A DNA stretch of 64,000 nt from Priapulus caudatus (Eukaryota > Priapulida > Priapulimorpha > Priapulimorphida > Priapulidae): positions 1,001,122 through 1,065,121 of the forward strand of contig NW_014577062.1 of the NCBI RefSeq assembly GCF_000485595.1, given 5' to 3'. Each line of letters begins with the position of its first letter. Position 1 is the stretch's first letter. Shown here piece by piece: positions 40,801 to 52,800 of the stretch. The notes beneath the pieces were generated by a model that ran no database searches, had not been told where the DNA came from, and saw only the letters and a program-made list of their open reading frames with translations. The translations under genes were made by a program, and so were the position numbers.

Positions 40801-43800
40801 TATGTTAAAATTGGTTGCCTTAGGGGTTTTGGTACACGACACACCTTCTCCACAAGATGTGTAAGTATACGAAGTTTGGTCGCGCTAGGTCAATTATAGG
40901 GGCCAAGTATAATAAGAGCGAAAGGAAAATATGATCAAGGTCAAGGTAAAGGTCAAATAAAGGTCGCAGTGACCTGGTTTTGGTACGATGCGCACCTCCC
41001 CAAGATGTGTAAGTATACCAAATTTGGTAGTGCTAGGTCAATTAGGCGCCGAGTCATGGAGCGGAAGGGAAATATGATCAAGGTCAAATAAAGGTCGCAG
41101 TGACCTGGTTTTGGTACGCTGCCCACCTTCTACCCAAGATGTGTAAGTAGACCAAGTTTGGTCACACTAGGTCAATTAGTGGTCGAGTTATAGAGCGGAA
41201 GGGAAAATCTCTGCTGCGGACCGAGCAGCGGCGGCGGCTGGACAGACATGAAACCATAGTATCCCTGCCGACTTCGTCGCGGGGATACAATTATAGAACT
41301 TTTTGTCAGGGATGTGCTTATAGAACCAACTGCTAGGCATTTGAAGGCATAATTACTATGAAGAATATAAAATGCACTGGCTCCCTAATAGCAGGGTCCA
41401 GGTTTAATGCACAAACATTTAAATCTCACCATCAAGACAAACACTCCACAGCTGTTTCCATCTTCCTGTCTACTACATCCGTATTTGACCACTGACCAAT
41501 CAGTAGTATCAGAACCGCGTGCCTCCATAAATAACCTAAAGAATAGATATATGTATTTGGAATAAGTCAAGGTTTGAAGTGAAGAATAATATTGGTCAGA
41601 AGTACATGTACTTTTGATACATTAACCAAATAAATAAAGCTCAGTTTTACACGAGTTTTCTTCTTGTAAAATGCACCTACAAAAAAGGTAACACTGCAAT
41701 AATTTTTTGAGGAAACAGAGTAGGTGTTTATTAAGTTCACCTCGTAAAAAATTCATTGTTGACCTATTATCAGAAAACCCCAATGATATTATTTACCTCC
41801 AGGATTTAAAGTACACCTCATATCTGTTTTCATCCAATCAAGAGAATTCAGCACTCCAACAGAATGCTTGTCACATCAGCAACAAGTAGGAACCAGTGGA
41901 AAGATGTGCATATCGGCAACAGAATCCATCTGTAATCTTCCACATCAACCTGAAACGTACAAGTTGTATTTTGTATATAAAGTCTGGCACTTGAATAAAC
42001 AAGAACAAATTTCACAACTTTGAAAATTACTTGAAAAGTACAACTCTCAAAAAATGACCATGCTGGTCTGAAAAGCTCTATAGTTTAGCACATGTAATGC
42101 ACAATTCTCGATGTCCCAGTCTAGATGTAATTGGTGAAACTGGCTAATAATGTGAATATGTTGTCCATCACTAAACTAATTCTAATTCCTCACATTATAA
42201 TAATTATTTCTGCAACAATGCCATCATGGCTATTTCCAGCATGTGGTGCTGTAACTGCAACAAACCTTCTCTGAAAGATTGTTATCAAACTTACCTTTTT
42301 GTACAACCCAGGATTTATAGTCCCTCTTTCCATTTGAGAGCCAGGAAGCTAGGCAGCACATATACAATGTTTGGCTTTATCGCATTCACCTCACGAGCTA
42401 GGATATTGAGGTATGCATGGATAATCTGAAATTGAGAAAAGGCCTACTATTGTACTTATTCTCCTGTACTTCCAACAATACCACTTCTTAGCTGTGAACA
42501 TTTTTTAAATTATTATTCTAAATTAACATGCTTTCACGATGTACTGCTATACTGAACTGAATCATTTGGTATCATATTTTTCTACTTTTGTACTAATATT
42601 AATTTTTAGTGGGTAAGTTTGAACTCTAAACATGATAATAGACAATAATTGTAAATAGTCCAATGTGGCACTTTTGGAAATGTCATGTTCATGCTTCAGA
42701 CAGAAAAACAAAACTGCAATGAAAAAATACCCCAGCCAAATCCATCACTTTAAACACGTGTACTTAACTTGTCTTAACAGTACATGTACATGAATGTACA
42801 TGAACATAGAAATTGTACAAACTACAACATACCTGTCATTCAACCATTGTTGTGGCTCAGGGTTTTGAGGTCTTCCTTCTTGATACTGTTGTTCCCCACA
42901 AAGATGTTGACATTAGCAATGGCACATGGTTGATCCTTCTCGGCTTTTATGACGCAAGTCGTGCTATCAGTCATATGGCTCGGCATTTCTTTCAGTGTTT
43001 CCAACATAATGAATGGATCAATTTCCGTCTCAAATGCTCTGATAATAACAGCAGTCAGAAACCATTAGAACGTCCACATTCTCTCGTCCTGAGTCCTTGA
43101 GAAATGTCAGTAAGTGTGGAATTAATTCACAGACATCATCATCGTTTGCACTGTTTAGTAGTGTATATGGGCCTGATCCCTGTGATTTCATTAGGTTTGT
43201 AATGTTGTTGAAGGCAGCATTACAGCTTAGTTGCTGGCATTTATCATACAAAAGACAAAGGTCTGTGGTTGACAACTTGCTACAATGTTCCCTGAACTTC
43301 TGGCGTTTTTCAATTTGTGAGACTTTGGTGGCTTTGCTTGGCTTTCCTAAAGAATCACTAGGTTTTTTTCTCTTTGCAGTTTGCACTTTTGGCTTTCGTT
43401 CAGGTTTTTTTGGCAAACCAGATGCTGACCAGGTTGCAGACCTTCTTGACGGGCGCTCGAGTTTTGCGCTTTATTGGGAGATGCATATGGGTCGTTCTTT
43501 CAACACGTTGTGGAAAACCTACTGATGAATGCATGTATTGGCACAAGTCCGATTTGAAGTGTGAAGTTATATCATATCTGCCAGCTGAACGAAATAAGTT
43601 TCAAGCAGCAGCTCTGATGTCAGATTAGCTTCCGTGAGAACATGGACTCGCGTTGGAAATCACCAAGCTGGTCTTCTTGACGCAAACGCTTAAATGGTAT
43701 GATTTGCTGATCTCCTCTAATACAGTTAGTGCATCTGTGTGATCTTCGCTGTGACACTCTGGTAGATCAATGTGGTTCATTTTCATTCCTTCAAAAGCAC

Positions 43801-46800
43801 TGCTCTGGTACACTCAAGGTTCAACCGTTGATATTTTTTGGTGGGCACCACTGGCTTTATCAAGGTTGTCATGTCTCTGTAATTATTCCGCAAGTCCCAC
43901 CCTCCTCACACATAGGTGTCAGTGAAACGGATCCAATTTTGGCTGCAATCAACCATTCGACTTGTCAGCTTTGCCAGACTGTCGCGTCCTTTCTGCGAGG
44001 AGACTTTCCTTCTTAACGCTCCTCTGACAATATTTAACTCTTGCCACTTCGTAATGACATCCTTTCATCCTCTTTTCAATTCTGCACACTATACATGGTC
44101 GAACCAGCCTCTGAGGCCATGATCTGTCCCATGCACTAGCTTACAGCATCTCCCGACACAGCTGAAATGGCCTTGGTGTGTACTTTTTCACCATCTTTGA
44201 GGATACGACTTGCTTTTCAACTTAGCATAACTGTCACATGATTTCTCTTCAACTCCTCTGCATCGCCAGTCGCCACTGCTGCCTGCACAAAGGAACTGGT
44301 ATCTTGCTTCCATCGATTTGCCTAAAAACTCATCAAAACAGCTGGATAGATAATCACATCGACTGAGACCTACGCAAAGAATATGTGGCTTGCAGTAACA
44401 ATCATAGTAGATGAAAAAGTACAGAACAAGAATCCATGTGTTATTTACTACTACACCAAACTATCACCTCTTCACACAGGCGGACTCACACCGCAGCCCC
44501 ATGAACTTTCTCGCAGGCGATATTGATCCAAGGGGTCTTCTTCCACCCTAATGAGTTGTCACTAATCTTAAGCCACAGTATGGCGTACATTTCCATAAAT
44601 ATTTTTGAGCGTTCAGTCATCCTTTGGTGAAAGTATGAATGATGGCAGAGTGGACAGAAGGTTGTTGCGGCTATCACATTCCTCTGCTACTAAAACGAAC
44701 TCAAAACTTCCACGCATCTTAGCAATGAGTTGGAGGACTTCATGGTGGCTTGGAGTTTCTGATGAATGACTCCCAGCCTGTTGTTGTTCGGTTGCCATCG
44801 TTATGCATTGTTTTCTTCCAAGCTGACACCCACATTCGCCGACAATTATGCCAGTTTTTGTGTGAATACTGTAAGAACTGACTTTGCAAGTCCTTCAAAT
44901 TGTTCATAATATATTGTACAGCGGCTTCAGTACGTGAATATACAATTTTTCAAGTATATTCGAAAGACCGCATTTCCATTGCTTTTTTATTGTTCTCTGG
45001 AAAATGAAGCCATCTCCGATTTTTGAAGTCTTCCATCGACGCTTGGAACATGACAGAGTGAATTTTTGATTTGGGAAGAATTTCTTTTATGAGATGCAAT
45101 TTCGAGAAATGTCCTTGCGACTAAGAACACTGGTTTTGCTCAAGAGCTTCCTTATCACTGATTGTCTGCAAAGCAGTGACAACCCATGTTCTACATCTTC
45201 AACGCTATTACCAGCCACGAAGAAATGTGCAACAGGAATGCTGCAGCCATGGCCATCTTCCACAATAAATGTAAAAAGTGGCATCTTAGAGCTATTTACT
45301 CTATAGGTAGCATCCAGCAGGATAACCTCTGGAAACTTTTCTAGTGCTGTCTTCATAAATGGAAGCTGAATAAACAAGCTTGATAGTTTTCCATCATCTT
45401 CAACTGATAGGTGCACAGATGAACCAGGTTCCTTTTGCAGATATCATCTAGAGTATCCATCAATAACTGAATATCAGAATCTTTGCCTGTAACCTCCTCT
45501 TCAAACTTCTCCTTCAGGTATGATATCCATTCGTCAGCATTTTTCTGAGGGCCTGCATCAAGGTTTCGCGAAAAGCAATTGGGGGAACAGACATTTTGAA
45601 CATAGCCCTGCCAAGATCCTCGTGCTTCTTATCCAGACGACGAAACTTCTGGTACCGAACATAGTTTTCATGTTCAACTGATGGTTATACGCCTCCGCAG
45701 GCTTTCCGCCCTCTGCGCCATCATTCACACCTCCACTTTTCCGCCGCCCTACGCCGGCTCCACACACCGCAACCCCCACTTGTACACCCCCCACTTTGTA
45801 TGTTCTGCACACCAACCACGCAACACAAAAACACCCCCCCACTCGCAATTCTCCTTTATCACCACCTGCACTCACCTCCTCGCTACCCGCCCCTTCACCC
45901 CTTGACCTCCTCCCACCGTCATCACCCCCCCCCCCCCCACCAACCACATCCATACTGCTACCCTGCACCCACCCCCCCCCCCCCTCCCCCAACGAGCCCC
46001 CCTGATGTGCTGTAGCATGTTAGAGAGCAATAGTCGCAAAATTTTAGTGAATTTTTAAAATGCGAGTAGAAAATAGGTACTTGCAATAAATACTGCAAGA
46101 GAATACTTGCATTTTTGCATGAGATTACAATAAACAAGATCATTGTAAAAAATTTAATGTATTATTTTCTTGTCGTTCTAACAATAATGTCGTGAAACAC
46201 GTTTCACACATCGTAAAAAGCAGCCGGCAACTGCCGTGTCACTTATACTACAACATACTGCCGTGTCACTTATACTACAACATACTGCCGTGTCACTTAT
46301 ACTACAACATACTGCCGTGTCACTTATACTACAACATACTGCCGTGTCACTTTACTATAACATATAAAATGTGTAGATATACAGCGCCGGCGCGCACTGT
46401 TGCGTTAAATAAAAAAGTAAAAAAGTAAAAATGTGATTTAAAAAAAATTTGGGCATTCACTCTACCCATCTTACTAATAACCATAGGACCAACGACCCGT
46501 AGGACTATAGATCGGTTCCCGAGTGCATGAGGGGAGGGTGTGGGAGGGGGCATAGTTCCCTCCCAGATGGAAACTGTTTTGATATTAGGTGGATTAAAAA
46601 CGCGTTTCAGTGCATTCTATTCTGGTTAAGGTACGGGGAATATAATTTATAAACTCTTCTAACCAGTTTACTTTATTTTTCTTGTCTGGGAAAGAAAAGT
46701 ATGAAAAAAAGCAAACCAGTAGTCACTAGTCAGTAGGCCCCTACAGTGAGTACTGTAGGACCAACGACGTGTAGGAAAAACGCCGTGTAGAACCAATTGA

Positions 46801-49800
46801 CGACTCGTAGGACCAACGACCCCCCACCCCACCGGCACCACTGGCACTGCCCTAAACTGCATGCAATGCCAATTATGCATGATGCAGTGAGCTGCAAGCA
46901 TGCACTGCAGACGGTGCAGTTCACCATTCACGCATGCATGCATGCATATCACAGGGCCTGGTATAGGAATATTCATCATGCAGGGGTGTACGTAGACAAA
47001 GAGAGTAACACTACATGTACATGCTCCTCATCACTTAAATTAGGCCTACTAGTACTAACCTCTGGTTCGGTCTGGCGCCATTGCTCCGTGACTGATATTG
47101 GCCACCATGCTTGCATACAAACCGAATACGAGAGTATTCGAGGTATCCTTTGTATTTATTCTGCGTGAATCTTATTGACTGATTTGCCTTTTCCACTGTT
47201 CTGCTATCTGCTACAACGTATTTAGAAAAACTTTCATCTTCAAATTTTTTAAGGCAATCGCGAAATTCTGTGAAATTTGAAAATTTGTGGCCGACCGAAA
47301 AACATTGACTAGAAGATTGGCCCGCCATTTTCTATTCTGCTGCGCATTCTGCTGCGCACTTAATCGATGACGTCACGGTCGTGTGCCGAATCGGAAATTT
47401 CTTCAGTGCGGTCCCCGGGTTGGGGCCATAGGACGAAACATAACAAGATAAATAATATAATAGGACAATTTTTAATGCCAAAAATAAACAAATATATTTA
47501 ATGCCAAACGTAAACAAACAAATACAATATAAAGAAATACAGAAAGCAGAGGAAAATAAAAAATCCTTATGGGAATGTGGTTCCTCCAACCTATTTTCCA
47601 GCTGAGCATTCTGGGTAAATGCACTTAATGGATGACGTCACGGTCGTGTACCGAATCGGGATTTTCTTCACTGCGGGCCCGACGGTCGGGTAAATAATCA
47701 CTTCCTAGTAAATTAGTAATATATCATAAATTTATATAATAATTACTAATTAGTAATTGTATTATTATTAATGACTAATGTCAATATAATGATAATGCCA
47801 TGATTGGTAGGCCTAGCCTTCATATTTTAGCCTCATTCGCTGATTTATGTGTGCTACGTACGGTGGATTGTGCAGGTCAAACCTAGACGTTTGAGTCTGA
47901 CTAGGCACTCCCCCCCCCCCCATACAACAATGCGCATATGCGTGATGTGTTTAGGATTATCATTACATTAGGACCGGTAAGCGTTAAGAGCTGAGGAGTA
48001 GCGTATATTAACACTGGCAACCACCGATCGCTTGGAAAAATAAATACAGGACTTACTCACTCAGAACAAGTCTGATGCATTGCCAAATTGGGCAGTGAAT
48101 CGAAAAGGAAGAGTCGTGTGGGTCCAATCATACCATTTTTATACAACGTTTTCAAGCCAACGACAAATTAATTGCCACAATACAGCCGATATAACATTTA
48201 TCCACACACAAAAATTACCCTACATTATACCCCCTAAACACGTAGGGCTTAAAAAGTTCAGAGTGGCTATATATATGCCTGGCAGCCGGCATATATCTGA
48301 CGGCTGCCGGGCACGGTCTTCGATTTCTTAAATGCCCGGCAGTTTTTAATTTTCAGCGTTATCTTAAGTAAACAAGGGTTAGGGTTAGGGTTAGGAACTG
48401 CCGGGCATTTAGGAAATCGAAGACCGTGCCCGGCTGCAGGGCATATAGCCACAGCGTAAAAAGTCATGTCCACATTCTTACCTCCATTACTTTCTTAACT
48501 CTTCCTTCTTGCACTTTCTCCTGCTTCTAACTGTACCAATTCTTTAACTCTAACCTCTACATTCTCCCAATCTTCTATCCCTTATACTTTCTTGCCAACT
48601 TTCTGCCCTCCCTCTGCACTTTCTCACCCTCCTGTACCTTCTCTACCTCTTCCAGCTTCTCTTCACCACCTCCTCTACTTTGATCCCTTGTCTACTATCT
48701 CTTTCTTCCTTAACACGTTCAACGCTGCATGGTTAACAATGCACCTACCGCCCTGTGCTGAGATTTTCGCGTTTTCCCCGCTTAGTCACTTATTACACAA
48801 AATGTTTTTGGCAGGTTTAACTAGGTTTGATTATTTATAATTAGTGGCTAGTATAATAGATATAAACTTACTCTCAGAAATTAAAACAACACCCGTGATC
48901 AATCACCCGTGATCAATTAAATCAAACACAACTCTTAGACATCAAAACAACTTCACAACAACCGGCGGTCAAACGCCCTTTGGCGAGGTGAACCGAAAAC
49001 ATTACCTCAGTCCCAAAAACTCCCAAAATAACGTTCCAAACAACAGTAAAGTATTGTATAAATTATGTCATCTACTACTGGGGTTTATACAGTGACGCTG
49101 TTAAATTTTTAAGCGTACAGCCCCTGCCATCTATATAGGAGAACAGTAAAAGGTTACTTTTTTTTTCTTTTCTTTTTTGCCACGAGTATACTCGTGTTTC
49201 GCGGCTGTGCGTTTTGCAGGTTCGAACGAGTATACTTGTGTTTCGCATTGAACGTGTTAACATCTGCAGCTTATCTTTCTCTTATGTGTTCCTCATCTTG
49301 TACCTCCCCATACCCTCCTCTAATCCCCCTCACATCTACATTCTCCCCTATATTCTGTCCACCTTCTCCCCCTCTTCTACTTCCTATACATTTTCCACCT
49401 GTTTGATAAAAATTGCTAAATGATCGATAGTGATACTGAAACATTTTGTGATCAGTAGTCTTGTTACTGACGTTCTAGCATCAGTGGTCGGGATGCTATG
49501 GGCCACACGCTCTGTGAACCCAAGGTCCTCTTCCTCTGTCACAAAGAGATTAGAAAAGCGGTGCAGCAACGTCTCCAGTTTGGACCTCTGCTCTTCTGTG
49601 ACAGACCCGGGCAGTGTATCCAAGGAAGGCAAGTGTGGCCAAGTCTCAGCCTCTGAGTCCGCTGCAGCAAGGATCGAGACATGTTCCTCGTTTACTGACA
49701 CGCTTAAAGATCACACTGGAGGGTCTGTGTAAACCCTGGACGCGGTGGACCACACCCACTCCTGTACGTGGCTTCAGGTGCACATCTTCAGCAGACGTCA

Positions 49801-52800
49801 CAGGTTGGCAATCCACACATAAAGGCTGTTTCCTCGTGCCTGTGACAGCGTGCTAATCAGTGCCAGGTGACCTGGCAGGGGATCACGTAGCGGCTCCACG
49901 AGGAACCCCCATTTGTTCCTGCAACCATTTCCACCAGTGACCCTGACGGCGGTCATAGCACCAGCTGGTATCCTTACTGCCTCTGCCACTCTTGCAATGG
50001 CCTGTGCAGAACACTGCTTCTTGGTAGGTCGGCCTAGGAACCCTCGCCAGGAGGTCTCAACTTCTTGAAGAAAGGCGGTTCCCAACTCTTCACGGAGAAC
50101 CTGGTGGCACTTGCCTATTATGTTCATCCCGAGCACCACTGGCACTTTGTCCTTTCTCTCTTTCGTAGTGGGATCCTGGGAGTCTTTTATGACGAGAAAT
50201 CTCCGCCCTGGCACCGAGTGACCAGCACACAACACATCCAGTTCCAGGTATCCCACATAGGGGATGGCCAGCCCGTTTGCTGCAGTTAGCTTTAGCCAGT
50301 GTGTAGTCCCCAGTAGATCCTGGCTGTCAAAGTGTTCCCGGTAGAACGACTCTGTGATGGTGCTAACTTCACTGCCACTGTCTAGCAGGGCATGAGCCGC
50401 CACACCACCAACCTCCACTTCGGTCACTGGGCATGCTCCAATTGCCTTCTGCAGCAACGGCTCCTGGGACACAGGTGATGACCCAACCGGACCGGCTGAC
50501 ACCACATGGCTCGCAATGGTGCCAGGCTCTAGTTTCCCAACGGCTGAGAGGTGGTAGCCTGGTGCTGCTTGGTGGGGCAGTCCCGGGCAAAATGGCCAAC
50601 TACTCCACACTCATAACATCCCCTACTCACTTTGTCTGTCCTCGAAAACTTAATAGTTGGGCGAGTTGGCCATGGAGCAACTGAGGCAGTAGCCATGTCC
50701 CTTATTGCTTTGGTTAGGTCAGCCAGTGCCCTTTCTTGCCGCTCCCTTGCAGCTAGCAGTTGGGTCATGTCAGCTCCTGGTGGTGTCACTGCCTCTGGCA
50801 GAGAAGGTTGCTGGGAGGAGTCCCACAGTAGCTGGTGACAACCCGCGACCCTAGGGGTTGCCTGCCGCCGCTCGTCCTCCTTCATCCACGCTACTGCCTC
50901 CTCACGGAGGTCGAGGAAGTTTATGTTCTGTCTCTCCCGGGCCATCTGCTTTAAGTGGCGCCGAAGCTGAGTGTCCCGCACTCCCTCAGCAAACTGGTCA
51001 CGGAGAGCTTGTTCATAGGCCGAGAAGGCCCGAGGGTCCCTGGCTCTGACCTTCTACACCAGGGAGTAAAATTCATATGAGTACGTCCTAAGACTTTCAG
51101 CATCCCTCTGCCTTCTGTCATAGAAGGCTCGCAACAGCTGAGGTACGGACCGCGCCTCCACAAAGATGTGACGGAGAGTATTAAAGACCTCCTCAGCTGT
51201 TCGGGCATGTGGACGCAGCAGGGTTTCTTGCCGCGCTGGTCCTCCCAGATGACTCAGAACAAAGTCTGCTCCCTCGGTCCCCGATAGCCTCCTGGCTTTC
51301 AGCAGGTGCTGGACGCCAAGGATGAACTCCTCCCAGGGAATAATTTTCCCGGTATCGCATCGCAATTCGCGATGTATTTTCAGCCATTTGCTACGCATAT
51401 TTTTTTTTATGAATCGCAGTTGTGCGATGCAGCCCATGCGAGATGTAAACGGAAACATACATGTTTACAATTTACTTTTATTCTCGGGCTGCTTTGCCGC
51501 GTCAATGAAATGCCACGTTACGCCGATTTTATTGATTTGTTAACACCACGGCCAACGTGACTTTTAAACAATCCTGCACTCCCCCCCCCCCGTACATCAA
51601 TCAATATGCCGCCCCAGGCACGTATACACAGCCACGCTGTGCTGGCGCTGCACGCTCGCGCGGGCTGCTTTCTTCGGCGACCTTTGATAATATAAAGTGA
51701 GGATGTCGTGGTCGAGGAGTCAGATAGCCGCCCTTCACAATCGCTAGAACTGTATTTCATCAATGTTTGGATATATAACGCAAGGAACCAACATTTGATT
51801 AAAGTTCTAGACAATTATTTTTACTCGCCAACATGGGCGAGTCAGCTTTAGCTTTCACTCGCCCGGCCCGATATTATTTTCACTCGACATTGGCGAGCGG
51901 ACGAGTGCCAAGCTCGCACGCTGTTTAAACGCTGTCGGGCAGCGTGCAGAATCGCTAGTGTGTCCTAGGCTTAAGCTAGCTGTGCCTGTCACAGGCAGAC
52001 ACGATAACACGCCAAGCATGCACTGCGGTGTAAATTTGCACTGTGATTGTCTGAAAAAAAATGCTATACAAATTTATCCAATTGCTATGCAAAATTTATT
52101 TTGTATAGCACATTTGCTATGCAAAATTTTGGCTGGAAATTGTTCCCTGCCTCCACTGAGGGCTGTCCCTGACCATGGCCCGTGAAGACGTCAACCTTCC
52201 TCTCTCAGGGAAGGTAGACCAGGACATGAGCAGGAGGCTGCTGCCCGTTAGACCCCAGCTGATCGATGGTGTCACTGACTTGCTTCTGGTCATCCTGCAG
52301 GTTTCTGACCAAGCCCTGCAGATCCTCCAGCGCTTGTACAGCTTGCTCCTTCGGGACACCACCAGGCTGATCTCCAGCTGGCTGATCGTTGCCAGCCTCA
52401 GTCCTATCCGTACTTCGTCCTACCGGCATATTCTTCTACCGCTCTCCCTCCCTCTTTGTTGCACTGTGACTCCGACTGCAGGAATCCTGTCGACTGCACC
52501 AAAATGTGGTGAGCGTACAGGGCGCGCGCGCTGGCAATAGGATGCTGCGCAAACAAACCACTGAACCCACAACTGCAGTGTACAAGGTTTCTTTATTGCG
52601 AAGAAAACGTGAGAGAAGACAGAGCGGTGTCCTGCAACAACAACAAAAATGAAATACTCTAACATATATACAAAATAGACCTGGCTATCTACCCATTGGT
52701 CTAACCATACACCATACAAGACTTGCTGACCTATCTTAGCCATATTCGCCATAGCACGCTCAGCGCAAGGTTCCTTACCCCTAGACCCATGTTGCACAAG

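Larger units (their letters stand above)
39158..45640 (-). pseudogene. Decayed MULE-like transposon gene with ULP1 peptidase and PHD finger
   Basis: Read leftward. About 45100-45640: MULE-type transposase start (ADEWISYLKEKFEEEVTG, then after a frame change SSVHLSVEDDGKL, PEVILLDATYRVNSSKMPL, FTFIVEDGHGCSIPVAHFF), with the DATY acidic residue of the DDE core. 42833 to about 43416: Lys-rich linker to WLND. Exons 42295-42425 (IIHAYLNILAREV), 41797-41949 (FHWFLLVADV; VLNSLD), 41430-41535 (QEDGNSCGVFVLM) and 39158-39439 (PHD, TAA stop) make a C48/ULP1 peptidase and a zinc finger. Frameshifts lie at about 45420, 43030, 42310 and 41875. Antisense in GCLM intron 1. Fusion of MULE transposase with ULP1 is known from some plant and animal elements; the link here is inferred from order and strand. 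Confidence 0.72.

Noticed and set aside
45796-46015. Pro-rich ORFs
   Set aside because: Poly-C low-complexity sequence; three frames open at once.
46231-46364. CRISPR-like regular repeat
   Set aside because: 27-bp units are directly contiguous with no spacers; eukaryotic minisatellite.
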